DNA of 64,000 bases from Asterias amurensis. Taxonomy: Eukaryota; Echinodermata; Asteroidea; Forcipulatida; Asteriidae. Shown in pieces: positions 23,155-35,593 of the stretch. The notes under the pieces are model-generated. The model saw only the letters and a list, made by a program, of their open reading frames with translations. It was not told where the DNA came from and made no database searches. Within the stretch, counting starts at the first letter, position 1; every line of letters begins with the position of its first letter. The position numbers and the translations under genes are program-made. The DNA lies in assembly GCF_032118995.1 (NCBI RefSeq), contig NC_092649.1:29402927-29466926 (forward strand), given 5' to 3'.

Positions 23155-26100
23155 ATGGCGGAAAATGACAGCAAAAAGTGTGGCCTGAACTTGATTGATG
23201 CTGTGGATAGTTTTGTCCTTAGTTTATCTGTCTTGTTGGTTGGCGTGTGTGGCCTGTTGATTTCTTACAGCATTGATCAATTAGTCATTGGTATTGTTGT
23301 TTGCATTGGATTGCTGATACTGATTGGTCTCCTTTGGTTAATTTACTTTTGTAAATCAAACTGCAACAGCAGTACCGGTAAACATTTCTTCAGTGTCATC
23401 ATTATCTGCATCCGTTTATGGTGTAGTGGTGTTCTTGGTCTGATGTCTTTTGTAGATATCAGTGACATCCGGAATGATTGGAAAACTGCAATAACATGGA
23501 TGCTGGTTGCAAGCATTATCATCAAAGCTGTCTGGTCATTTATGCAGCGATGTCTTGGATTGATTAAATACTCCCCAAGTCTAGTGACTTGGGCTGAGGT
23601 GTTAGAGCTTGTTGGTTTCTCGGTGACTGGATTATTAGTTATTTTGCCAGAGGACAAGACACTTTTTTCCAAATATGCTTTCTGCTTGATTTTGGTTTCC
23701 TTTGTTGTCATTATTGTAGCAGTAAGACTTGTAGCTTGCAACCCCTTCGTCATTTTCATTTTGTTTGCAGTTCTTTTTTGTCAAGGTGTTTTTTTCATTA
23801 CTGTTGATGTACCTTTCTTCGATGCTGCATTGGGTTGCTTCGCTGGCCGCCTGTTTATGGACCCTTTCTCTGATTTGTTTTCTAGAAACATATCTATCAA
23901 TGAGAGACTGAATTGTGTATTCCTGAGTAAACCTGGATGTTTGCAAAAGGTGTTCATATTAATAGTCATTGTGTTTGAGAGTGTCTTTCTTTTTCATGCT
24001 GGAGTTTTTGATATCTACCATCAAGAATGGTACTGGATAATGATCTTTGTTCTCCTACTTTTGCTTTGGATTTGCTACCATTCATATTCCATTCATTTGT
24101 ACTGGAAACTTTCCAACAAAATCTCAGAGTGCACTAAGGCCCATAAAACCTTGAAGGGAAAAGCTAGCATGGAGAAAATGATGGCAGCGAAGGGGATGCG
24201 TTTACAAGCTCAGTTTGCACACTGTCTCGCCTTCTATACATTTGCCTCCACTGTCCTACTCGGTGCAGTCACACTGTTGATTCCAGATGGAGAGCAACCA
24301 TGGCATAAAGACGAAAAAGCAGCAGTTGCAGCAAGCTTTTTGATAGTGTTTCTTGTAGAGGGAATGTTCTATGCAGCCACAGATACACTCCGGAAGTCCC
24401 TACCAGGGACTTGTACAGCTTGTGTCATCATGCCTCCTTCAACGTCCCATAGGTAAGAATTACAAAAACTAAACAACTATTCTAAAGTCATCATCTCATA
24501 CCAAGTATTGAGTGCAATGAAGAAGAGTAACCTCACTTGTGAGGAGTCATTGCATCTTTCGTGGAATTGTATTGATGAATTTGGGGTAAAATAGAAATAA
24601 CCAAAACATTTTGACCTGTGACAAGCGAGCATATTGACCCGATCGCCCAATATCATCCCATTAATCTTTCTTGTGGCATTTAGGGGTCAATGTTCCTGTG
24701 TGTTATACAGTGTAGCACATTACTTAGGCACCACAGCATTGCAAAGCTTACCATTATTATTTAAGTGTAATTTTACTCTCAAAATGGCGAGCATGTCAGA
24801 CAGCAGTTGTGTGTGACATATAATGCAAGGAACCAATACTCAGAAAGTACATCAGAATAAATTTATAGGTTATGGATTCACAACTATTGATAGTCGCTAA
24901 TAACTTAAACACAGACAGTAATACTAATAAACATCTGACTGAGAAAGAATTTGTAGCTGAGGTCACAAAGCAATAAAACGTAAGGCCTCAGAGCTCAGCG
25001 GTACACTGCTGGCATTTTATTGCAGGCTGCTCTTCAATGACAACAAAAATAATAATGGCCAAACCAAAGCACTGGTTCTCCACAGCTTTGGTTGAATATT
25101 ATGTGTCACTGGCTGTCACTTCATTTTATGTGTAAGCTTTTGATGTGTTCTTTCTTTGTGCAAATATAGACAGTCAGAGTTGAATGAGTTGCGGAGATCA
25201 ATCATGGATTTCTTTGATCTTAATGCTATACCTTGTAGCATTGAATCCTTCGTGGATGGGCTTTCAATCCAAACCCTAGAGGGCAAGCTTAAAGGCTTCT
25301 TTGCTCAGACAACTGATACCAGTCAGCGGAGGTACGACAGCTACGTGATTTTCTACTGTGGTGATGTAGATAGCGATGGCAAATGGGAGTTGACAAGAGG
25401 TTAGTTTGATTTCTTTTTGTCAGGTTTTATGAACAAACTTTCTGGTCATGTACTTTAAGAAACTACCAATTCGGCCAAGTAAACAAAGGTGACAAAGTAG
25501 CACTTGAGTACCTGAGAACTATAATAAGTAGTGTGTTGTGGCCGAGTGGTTAAGAGCATCGAACTCAAGTTCTGGTGGTTAAGTGATGAACGGAGTGTGG
25601 GTTCGAATCCCGGTGTCCTTGAGCAAGATACTTTACTATAATTGCTTTTCACCCAGGGGTATAAATAGGTACCTGTGAGGGTAGAGGTTGATGTTGTGTT
25701 TGAAATAGCCTTCTGTGCGCACAGCAGCCCTGGCTGTATACTCCTCGGAATATATCCTAAAAGAATGTTATTGGCCCTATGACCAGGGCACTAATGTAAA
25801 ACGCATTGATACGAATATTGTAAAATGCGCAATATAATAGTTATTATTATTATTTAAGGACACTGGTATCCGAGCATGAAGTCCAACAGTGATACCTAGT
25901 GCAAGTACGAGTACTGTATAAAACCATTTACTGGTTATTTGCAGCCAACCAATCGATTTGGCACGCTGGACTCAAGCTATTGTGTTTCTGACCAGGACAC
26001 TATGAGGACAGGTCCAGATACATGTACGTGTGTTCTTTATTAGCAAGACACCTAATAATTACTGCTTGGATGGGATTAAAAGGTCCCTTTTGTGTTTTGT

Positions 26101-26822
26101 TCCACATGTTAAAGAACCCAATACACTTTAACACTGACCACCATTAAGAGAAGGCTTTGTTAACCCAGTGTATGTGTATGTACTTTGTGATGTCGGTCAA
26201 TGGCAAAAAAACGTTGAATTGAATAGTGGACTTGGTTTTGACAGTCAGGCTAAAAAATGCTTCCATTATTTTTGTCGTCTCTTCAACAGGAAAGTTCAAG
26301 TTTGAAAACATGCAACGGCTATGGAATATCTGCAATACTGAGGGACTCCAATCTAGGCTTATCTTGATCCAAGATGCAAAACACTCCAAAAACTGGCTGA
26401 AGAAGATCACCAATGATGAAAACAACGTAGTTGCAATGCAAACTTGCAAACTGGGTCAATCAATAGACCCTGAAACTGGGTTTGTGCCAAGGGTTGGGGA
26501 TTTCACCCGTGATTGGATAGAGTTTAACAGCTCAACTGAAAACAGTATCAATTGGAAGGAGACGGGGAGAAAAATCAAAGCAGTCTATAAAGTTTCTCCT
26601 CCATGGAGTGACAATGAATTCCGCGTGCCTAGTGAAGAAGATATGACAGAGTTTACCTCAAAGTTCCCTGTTAAATTGCAATGTTTGATAAAAATTGCTT
26701 TGGAGCTAGCTGAATTTAGAGAAAAAACCATATGCCCTACCTGTTGGAAACGTTTTACTATGAGATGGTTTCCCCCACCTTTTATTGATACTGGACATGG
26801 CTTTAAGCTAGTTAAATCTTGA
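23155..26822 (+). CDS. TMEM168-like: TMEM168-like paralogue (copy 2), intact
   Basis: Exons 23155-24452, 25170-25399 and 26290-26822 have the same two splice phases as copy 1 and give 686 aa. ATG 23155 has a strong ACCATGG context and aligns with copy 3; the in-frame ATG at 23143 (weak context) would add four residues. About a dozen hydrophobic segments are kept, as are GDFTRDWIEFNS, IKAVYKVSPPWSD and the ending TGHGFKLVKS. The middle exon is shorter than in copy 1, lacking the stretch VDGSPVLLPASS, and the conserved YYSGH has become FYCGD (494-498). The frame is open throughout with good splice sites, so this is probably a functional but divergent duplicate. Intron 2 carries a full-length SINE (25528-25857) and an older degenerate one shared with copy 3. 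Confidence 0.92.
25528..25857 (+). mobile_element. tRNA-derived SINE, full length
   Basis: Same family as 22252-22589: head TGGCCGAGTGGTTAAGAG, GGGTTCGAATCCC, core CCTTGAGCAAGATACTT, tail GTAAAATGCGCAATATAATA then TTATTATTATT. Intron 2 of copy 2; not in copy 3. Confidence 0.85.
25955..26125 (+). mobile_element. Degenerate SINE in intron 2 of TMEM168-like copy 2
   Basis: GGCACGCTGGACTCAAGC, GTGTTTCTGACCAGGACACT, AGCAAGACACCTAATAATT and CCCTTTTGTGTTTTG. The corresponding sequence is in copy 3 at 34515-34700. Confidence 0.5.
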
Positions 26823-27660
26823 TTGGACATTGCTTTATAACTAGTTTAAAAGTCTTAATCGGGCATTGGTTTTATGAAGCTAGTTAAATCTTGATTGGAC
26901 ATTGCTTTATAGTTAGTTTAAAAGTCTTAATCGGGCATTGGTTTTATGAAGCTAGTTAAGTCTTGATTGGACATTGCTTTATAACTAGTTTAAAAGTCTT
27001 AATCGGGCATTGGTTTTATGAAGCTAGTTAAATCTTGATTGGACATTGCTTTATAACTAGTTTAAAAGTCTTAATCGGGCATTGGTTTTATGAAGCTAGT
27101 TAAATCGTGATTGGACATTGCTTTAAAACTAGTTTAAAAGTCTTGATCGGGCATAAGCTTTAAGCTAGTTAAATCTTGATTGGACATGGCTTTAACTAGT
27201 CTTGATAAGCAATGACTTTAATGAGCTAATTAAACCTCGATTGGAAATGGCTTTAACTAGTTTAGAAGTCTTGATTAGCATTGGCTTTAAGCTAGTTAAA
27301 TCTTGATTGGACATGGCTTTAACTTTTCTTGAATAGCAATGGCTTTAATAAGCTAATTAATTCTCAATTGGAAATGGCTTTGACTAGTTCAGAAGTCTTG
27401 ATTAGCAATGACTTTAAAGCTAGTTAAATCTTGATTGGACATGGCTTTAACTTTTCTTGAATAGCAATGGCTTTAATAAGCTAATTAAACCTCAATTGGA
27501 AATGGCTTTAACTAGTTCAGAAGTCTTGATTAGCAATGGCTGTAAACTAGCTTAATCTTGATCCGACACGGCTATAGTTAAAAAAACTTGTATAGCAATG
27601 GTTTTAAGCTAGTTAAATCTAGATTGGACATGGCTTTAACTAGTTCAAAAGTTTTCAATC
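26794..27660 (+). repeat. Minisatellite continuous with the 3' end of TMEM168-like copy 2
   Basis: Begins inside the last codons (GGACATGGCTTTAAGCTAG). The following about 360 bp repeat a 72-bp unit (GCTAGTTA at 26807, 26879, 26951, 27023, 27095), itself two diverged half units. More degenerate units continue to about 27660. Confidence 0.85.
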
Positions 27661-29554
27661 GAGTTAAGTCATGATTAGAGAAATATTACATATGACATGA
27701 GAAAGATTAAAACTTGTTATTAAAGGGCTATCGCAGATTTGAATAAAAAGCAAAGCATTGTTACACAACCTATAGTTTTCTAACTTATCTGTAATGACCC
27801 AATAGATTAATTTGGCCTGTTGCTTTAGACTCAAATTCTGGATTCTGTGCCGAACTCTTGGCTTGTATCATCAAAGGCACACATCTAATTGCCCTTCTTT
27901 TGTAATTAGATATTTGTTGTTTTATTTTGAGTAACTATTATGTAACATGCAGTTTCTATTTATAATGATTGATTGGGGAAAAAAATTAAGAAGACAATTG
28001 TAGAGTAACAGGAGATGTTTTAGAGATGTACACGATAAACCTCCACCCTCTGCTATATCACTTGCCACTTAAGTCTCTGTGTTATGTTATGTGAATTACT
28101 TAATGACCATACTTAATAACATGCACATTGCACATAATTGAAGTATGTCATGGCTAGATAAAAACCAACCATTGTTATTATAATTGTCATCACATGTTAG
28201 AAGAATCAATATATTTTGTACTTACTGAAGTCAATACACAGGAATGGTAATATGGTAACATAAATAGTTTCAAACAGAAACTCAAAGTTTGTACCATCAG
28301 AAAGGTCTGTCTGAAATATTGTCAAAGTTGAGAAAATACTTGTAGCATATATCAAGTTCTAAGCCAAAATTCACTAACAGTTAATGTAAATCAGCACATC
28401 AAAACAAGCACCAAAATTAGTGTGCAAACAAAATGCCTGACAAAAACATGAAACTGTTTTCATTAATAAACAAAAAAAAGTGACTTCTACAATTCAATGA
28501 AGTAATAAGACCTAAAGATTGATTGTATGGCGTGTGTCTTGACCAAGAGGGTTAGTGAATTTACGCATCCCAGAACCAAAGAAACATTTTAGATTTATAG
28601 TAACAATGCAGTAAGTAATTTGTAAGTATTGATGCTTTTATTTTTCCTTCTAAAGCTTCCTGAGAGTATTTTTGTAAATGATTCAATGCTGTATAAATGC
28701 ACTGTGTGTTTTTATTTTTGTACAAACTAATTTCCGTACAGTTTTCATTAATAAGGCCTATGGCTGTGGGCTGCAGCTACAGTGTATTCAAGAATCCCTG
28801 TGAGTTTAGTGATACCAAATACACTACGCATGCCAAGGGCCTCTGAACAAGGGCCTCTCCAATCAAAACAATAAGCCAACAGTCATAACAAAATTGAACG
28901 ATCTGCACCAATCAGAAACAATTAACTGTCAAAAGGAAAGCACTGTTTGCAAAGTATTAAAACAAATTGTTTACATCGAAGACAATATTTCATCAGAGTG
29001 TCTGTATAGATTTCAATAATAAATAAAGAAAATAGAGGTTAAAAAAATGGACTAAAAAAACCAATCTCTTCATCTCAGGAGCCTGTTTTTTCCCCTTCTG
29101 AATGCAGGAATTGGAGAACAAATGCATTTGAACATGCACCAAAATGAATGCAGTCTTCAAAACTTCGCTATAGTATAGTATCTAAATTATAAACCCTGCT
29201 TTTCAAGAATAAAATTTATGCTGCTGGTGTCATATACCATGTTGGTTCCCTCTTGCAAAAATAAATAAAAAAATTATTTTGTATTTCATTATCTATAAAA
29301 TAGCTATCACATAGTAAGTTTGACATTGATGTAACTAAAAATGCGTATTGCGGGATGAAGTATTTAAAATGCAGACTGTTGTACTTGGTACATGTAGGAA
29401 TGTGAAGCAATTGTTCAAAGGTATAGGGAATTCCCCTATGTTTAATAAAATAATTTTGCTTGTGAACAGCTGATGTTTTAAAAGTGAAAAGTCCTTGTAG
29501 TATTGTATTTCTCAGAGGTAAAACGGAGACAAAGTCCACTGGCCAAAGTTGATT
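27661..29554. other. 3' flank of copy 2, duplicated behind copy 3
   Basis: Matches the copy 3 flank (CTCAAATTCTGGATTC at 27831 and 37060; ATATTTTGT...GTCAATACACA at 28211 and 39320). No gene seen. Confidence 0.6.
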
Positions 29555-29938
29555 AAAGACACTGGACACTATTGGTAATTGTCAAAGACCAGTCTTCTCA
29601 CTTGGTGTATCTGAACATATGCATAAAATAACAAACCTGTGAAAATTTGAGCTCAATTGGTCGTCGAAGTTGCGAGATATGAATGAAATAAAAAACACCC
29701 TTGTCACACGAAGTTGTGTGCTTTCAGATGCTTGATTTCCAGACCTCAAATTCTAAACTTGAGGTCTCGAAATCAAATTCGTGGAAAATTACTTCTGTCT
29801 CGAAAACTACGTCACTTCAGAGGGAGCCCTTTCTCACAATGATTTATACTATCCACCTCTCCACATTACTCGTCACCAAGTAAGGTTTTATGCTGATAAT
29901 TATTTTGAGTAATTACCAAAAGTGTCCACTGCCTTTAA
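29555..29938. mobile_element. TTAA fold-back MITE, family B, full length
   Basis: TTAA-AGACACTGGACACTATTGG to GTGTCCACTGCCTTTAA, a long palindrome with centre GAGACCTCAAATTC/GAGGTCTCGAAATC. Not present at the matching place of the copy 2 segment. Confidence 0.8.
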
Positions 29939-30699
29939 GCAACAAAGTATCTATGTTTACCAATATAATGTTACCTTGCCATGCCAGGAGCTTATTTTTG
30001 CTGGCAAGAAGAAAAAAAACATTTAGTAAAACGTTTGGCTTGGGCAGCTTTATGACACCTAGTGGGCAGGGCTCATTACCATGGTGCTGCAAATACTAAC
30101 ACTAATATTTAAATCTCACAGTGCTCTTAGACCCTGCTAGTTGTTTTGTTAGGAGAAACACAGCCAAACAAAACCAAACCCTTGTAATCAGAGGCTCAGG
30201 TAATAATGTATTTGTTAATGTATTGTTAATGCAATGTATTGCGTATGAACTCAATCATGAGCTACAATGACTGAATTGTATGCACGCAGTCTTGAAGTCT
30301 TGCAAATTTTAAAACAATTTATTTAAAAACTGCTTTTAAACATTTTACTTTGCTACATTTCATCTGTTTGTTGCCTGCGTGTAAAGCATTAATTCAATTT
30401 ATGTGGATACACACCTATGTTGCGACATTCCTTATGTGTTCTCCTCACCCTAACCAAACCTTATTGTGTAGGTCAGAGGGGTTATTAAAACATAGGGTTG
30501 TTGGAGCTTATAGGGGTCTGACTTTGGGGCGTAGTCACCAATATGTGTGTGCTTGCGTGCTGACTACACGTACAGCCAGTCAATGGATGAATAATGTGAT
30601 GCAGTGTAGCGCTGAAATGATAAAGGGACTCCTCATGAGTATGATTTTGCAACAAGGAGCTGTGTGGAGTGTGTAATGGGGAAATTCCCTGACACGTAG

Positions 30700-30862
30700 C
30701 CAGATATGAGAAATTTGCCAGCCCCTAGATCGCTATATAAACAAAGCACAAACTTGACCTAGAGCCAGTGTGGTATTTCTGTCATACAGAGAGGACCGCT
30801 GCTAATGAAAGGGTGAAATAAACTGAGCTTCGCAAACCGTTGTTGTTGATTACATTGTGGAG
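30700..30862 (+). promoter_or_regulatory. TATA promoter and non-coding exon of TMEM168-like copy 3
   Basis: TATATAA at 30734-30740 stands about 25-30 bases before the conserved block GACCTAGAGCCAGTGTGG, which is the expected distance to a start site. The exon ends at GGAG|GTAGG (30862). The acceptor TTTATAG|GTTAG at 32197/32198 begins the exon holding ATG 32284. Confidence 0.65.
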
Positions 30863-30908
30863 GTAGGTATTTTGTGTTTGAATATATAAAAATGTTGTTT
30901 GTTTAACA

Positions 30909-31281
30909 GTAATATTGGTAATTACTCAAAATAACTATTAGCATAAAACCTTGCTTCATAACGAGTAATGGGGAGAGGTTGATAGTTTAAAACATTGTGA
31001 GAAACGGCTCCCTCTGAAGTGACGTATTTTTTGAGAAAGAAGTAGTTTTCTGAGAATTTGATTTTGAGACCTCAGACTTAGAATTTGAGGTCTCGAGATC
31101 AAGCATCTGAAAGCACACAACTTGGTGTGACAAGGGTGTTTTTTCTTTCATTGTTATCTCGCAACTTTGACGACCAATTGAGCTCAAATTTTCACAGGTT
31201 TCTTATTTTATGCATATGTTGAGATACACCAAGTGAGAATACTGGTCTTCGACAATTGCCAATAGTGTACACTGCCTTTAA
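30909..31281. mobile_element. Fold-back MITE, family B, one end eroded
   Basis: Begins within the left end (ATATTGGTAATTACTC) and ends at GTACACTGCCTTTAA. Lies in intron 1 of TMEM168-like copy 3, right behind the non-coding exon. Confidence 0.75.
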
Positions 31282-32283
31282 CATTTACAAGGCCTGCAAC
31301 ACTGCATCCGTGCCCGCTGGCTATAGACCTTTTGCATTTTAGATACATGCATGAATTCATTTGAGATAAGGCCCCCTTGCAAAATACATATTGCTGAACA
31401 TGGAACGCTGCCATGGGAGCAGAAACAGAAAATGTGTACAATACGTTTAATGAACTGTGACAGTGATTTATTGAAAATCAACTGTATTTCATTTTACTTG
31501 TGAACTGCATTATGCATGACTTTATTATCTGGCTGTATCTTTTGCAGCTTTCAATAATGTAATTGGGTACCCTTGGAATTTTGTGTCAGACAAAACCAGG
31601 CATAGTGTCTGAAGTTGGCAGGGTTATGCCTGATGGTCAGCAAAATGTTGTGTTCTGGTAATGGACCAATGACAAAAATGTTGGCCCCTTAAGGGGCCAA
31701 TATTTTTTTTATGTTTAACTTTTGCTAGGTTAGAAATAGCATTATCTGTTGCCCGGGTGCCTTGTTTTATTTTTGTTCAATGGGACAGCGAACAAAGGGC
31801 CGGTTCTTGAGGCTAAGGCAAAAATCAACTCAATACTGTTCAGCTGTGCGAGGTTAGTGCACAATTATATTTTTTACGTTGAACAGTTTTCTGGTTTTAA
31901 ATGAGTTTGAAAGAAAAGAGTTGTTGCGTCAAAAAAACATCAAATTGCCTAACTGATGTGATCATTTATTTATCGTGTGAGTGTAACGCCATTGTAGTGT
32001 GTGGCAATGAAAGGCACAACCATCATTACAATGAAACAATGTTTGACTTTTAGGCACAATTGTTTAGTACTGCCTGTCTCTGTTTTGCAAACAGGAGAGG
32101 GCGCTATTAGTAGTTTATCACAACCTGTTTCTGCTAAGCAGCACATTCTGTGCTAAGCAAATTTTCTAAACCTTTGTTTTTCTTTTTTCGTTTATAGGTT
32201 AGATATTAACGGCTCGTCAATTCTAAAAAGTGATCGATCTTCCATCTTTTAGTCTGAGCAACTTTTATTTGCTGGTTTCAACC

Positions 32284-35200
32284 ATGGAGGAAAATGACAG
32301 CAAAGTGAAATGTGGCCTGTGCTTCGTTGTTTTGGACTTTATTGTCCTTATATCTGCATTGGAGGTCGACTTGTGTGCCCTGTTGATTTCTACCAGCATT
32401 GGTCTATTATTCGTTGTTATTGTTGCTTTGATTGTGATTGGACTAGCAATAGTGATTGGAGTCTGCCTAGTATACTGTTATAAACCAAACTACAAAGGCA
32501 ATGACAGTCTCTACAAGGAGGTCACTATGTGCAACCGTTTATGGTGTAGCTGTGTTCTTGGTCTGATGTCTTTTATAGATATCAGTGGCATCCACAACTA
32601 TGTTATTACTGTAATAACATGGATGCTGGTTGCAAGCATTGGCATCAAAGCTGTCTTGTCATTTATCCAGCGATGTCATGGATTGATTAAATACTCCTCC
32701 AGTCCAGTGAGTGAGGTTGAGATGTTTGAGCTCTTTGTGTTCTCAATGACTGGATTGATTGCTTTGCCAGAGGACCAGGCATTTCTTTCTAAATATGCTT
32801 TATGCTTGATTTTTGTTTCCTTTGCTGTCATTATTGTGGCAGTCAGACTTGCAGGTTGCATTAACAACCCCTTCACATTATTCATTTTGATTGCAGTCCC
32901 TGTTTGTCAAACAGTATTTTTTAATACTATTGATGTGCCTTTCTACAATGCTGCATTGGGTTGCTTCGCTGGCCGCCTGTTTATGGACCCACTCTTTGAT
33001 TTGTTTTCTAGCAACGTAACTGCAATTGACAGATTGAATTGTGTGTTCAGTGTCCGTGAACGTTTACAAAAGATGTTCATAATAATAGTCATTGTGTTTG
33101 AGGGTGTCTTTCTTTTTCAAGCTGGAGTTTCTGACATCTACCATAAAGCATGGTACTGGATCATTCTCTTTGTTGTCCTACTTTTGTTTTGGATTTGCAA
33201 CCATTCATATTTCATTTGTTTGTGCAGGCAATTTTCCAAAAATATGTCAAAGTGCACTAAGGCCCATCAAGCCTTGCAGGGCAATGCTAGTATGGATAAG
33301 ATGATGGCAACGAAGGGGATGCGTTTACAAGCTCAGTTTGCACACTGTCTCGCCTTCTATACATTTGCCTCCACTGTCCTACTTGGTGTAGTTACACTGT
33401 TGATTCCATGTGACGTGCACCAATGGCATAAAGAGGACAAGGCGGCACTTGCAGCAAGCTTTTTGATAGTGGTTCTTGTAGAGGCAATGTTCTTTGTAGC
33501 CACAGATACACTCCGGAAGTCCCTACCAGGGGCTTGCACAGCTTGTGTCATCATGCCTCCTTCAAACACCCATAGGTAAGAATTTAAACAAACAAGAAAA
33601 AACTATTTGAAATCTGAAAAAAAACTATTTGAAATCATAAAAATGGCCAAACCAGAGCACTGGTTCTCCACAGCCTATTGTTTGACCAGTTTGTGTCACT
33701 GCCAGTCACAGTGCGTTAAACTTTTAACGTGTTCTTTCTTTTTGCAAATATAGACAGTCAGAGTCAAAAGATTTGCAGAGATTCATCATGGAGTTCTTTG
33801 GTCAAAATGCTATACCTTGTAGCATTGAATCCTTCGTGGATGGGCTTTCAGTCCAAACCCTAGAATGCAAGCTTCAGTACTTCTTTGCTCAGACAATTCC
33901 TGATACTAGTCAGCGAAGGTACGACAGCTACGTGGTTTTCTACTGTGGTGATGTAGATAGCGATGGCAAGTGGGAGTTGACAGGAGGTTAGTTTGATTTC
34001 CTTTTGTGTAAAAAAAACAGTGTTTGTGGTAAAGTTCTGTAAAACCATACAAAGTACTCCCAAGTATACAAAGGTGATAAGGTAGCACTCGAGTATAATA
34101 CAATCCCAAGTCCAACAGCCATACAATTAAGTATATGAGTACAATTAAGTACGAGTATGTATAATGGTGTTTATCTTCAAGTACGCGCTAATCCTCCAAT
34201 CAGATTCGCAGAATGGAGTGGTGATAAAAACCTATACTGCACGGCTAATATCATTACCTACGTGTTCTATGGTCATGCGCGAAGTTTGCTTGAAGATAAA
34301 TACGTTATCACACGCGCGCTCGTGGAAATACGGAAAATATAGCGCAACTGCGTCCCATATCCAACTCGGCCTTTGGCCTCGTTGGATAGGGGTAGCAGAA
34401 GCGCTATATTTTTCCGTATTCCACTCGCGCTTGTGTGATAACTTATAACAGAAAACGTTTGTCAGCAAGTGACAGTTTGTTGTATGTATGAACTTATAAA
34501 TTTATTAAAATGATTACATCTTTGGTGTGTCATGACCTTATGGTTTGGTGTTGGCGCGCTGGACTTTAAAGCTCTGGTGTTTCTGACCAGCACACTATCG
34601 AGTCAAGGGCCAGACGCCTTTGTCCTTAAGCAATACACCTTTACACTATTGCTTCGACGTTTGCTTGGTTGTGAGCCATTGGCTCCTTTGTGTTTTGTAA
34701 TACATATTAATACCCCTTTTGTTAATCAAAAATAAAGACAAAAGAGTATTGTCAATAAATGGTTAAAAACCCTTGTTTTTGTCGTCTCTTCAACAGGAAA
34801 GTTCAAGTTTGAAAACATGCAACGGCTATGGAATAACTGCAATACTGAGGGATTCCAATCTAGGCTTATCTTGATCCAAGATGCAAAACACTCTGAAGAC
34901 TGGCTGGAGAAGATCGCCAATGATGGAAACAACAGAATTGCAATGCAAACTTGCAAACTGAGTCAATCAGTAGACCCTGAAACTGGGGTTGTAGCAAGGG
35001 TTGGGGATTTTACCCGTGATTGGATAGAGTTTAACAGCTCAACTTACAACAGTATCAATTGGAAGGAGAGGGAGAAAAAAGTCAAAGCAGTTTATAAAGT
35101 TTCTCCTCCATGGAGTGACAATGAATTCCGAGTGCCTAGTGAAGAAGATATCAGAGACTTTGCCACCAAGTTTCCCAAAATATTAACATGTCTGATAATA

Positions 35201-35326
35201 TTTCATTTGAATGCAACAAGATTCAAAGGAAAAAGTTGCTTTTCCTTTTTGGAACGTTTAAAGATGAGTTGGTTTCCCCTGCCTTCTGTTGATACTGGAC
35301 ATGGCTTTAAGCTAGTTAAGTCTTGA
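32284..35326 (+). CDS. TMEM168-like: TMEM168-like paralogue (copy 3), intact
   Basis: Exons 32284-33575, 33754-33986 and 34797-35326 give 684 aa with the same splice phases as copies 1 and 2. ATG 32284 lies in ACCATGG. The open frame continues 54 bases upstream of it without another ATG, so this is taken as the start. Layout is as in copy 2: hydrophobic exon 1, then a soluble part with FYCGD (493-497) in place of YYSGH, and a TGHGFKLVKS ending. Identity to copy 2 is patchy: some stretches of exon 1 are nearly identical and others strongly diverged. The C-terminal cysteine-rich stretch also differs (CFSFLERLKMSW against CPTCWKRFTMRW in copy 2). Intron 1 of the coding part is only about 180 bp. 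Confidence 0.92.
34305..34443. mobile_element. Fold-back element in intron 2 of TMEM168-like copy 3
   Basis: Arms GTTATCACACGCGCGCTCGT and the reverse GCGCTTGTGTGATAAC, then GGAAATACGGAAAATATAGC facing GCTATATTTTTCCGTATTCC. Absent from the same intron of copy 2. Confidence 0.65.
34515..34705 (+). mobile_element. Degenerate SINE in intron 2 of TMEM168-like copy 3
   Basis: GGCGCGCTGGACTTTAAAGC, GTGTTTCTGACCAGCACACT, AAGCAATACACCTTTAC and CTCCTTTGTGTTTTG; partner of 25955-26125. Confidence 0.5.
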
Positions 35327-35593
35327 TTTGACATGGTAAGGATGAAAGGAATGGTGTACAATTGGTAATCACTTAGAAGTACAGGGTTAGCTTGCGATAA
35401 TATTAAGCATTTTGAGAATCATTTTGATATAATGTGGTTATGGGAAATTATACAAACAATTTGAATCTGGAAGACCTTTGTGTCAGATACAATTTTTAGA
35501 ATATGTATTTAAATTTGATTATTCTTCCTGTATGGATTTAACTGCTACATTTATGTAAGATTTAAACAATTAAATGGTTCCAAAAACCAAAGG

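Noticed and set aside
29701-29883. Open frames recurring at 29701, 30987 and 45978
   Set aside because: They are the same central part of the family B MITE.
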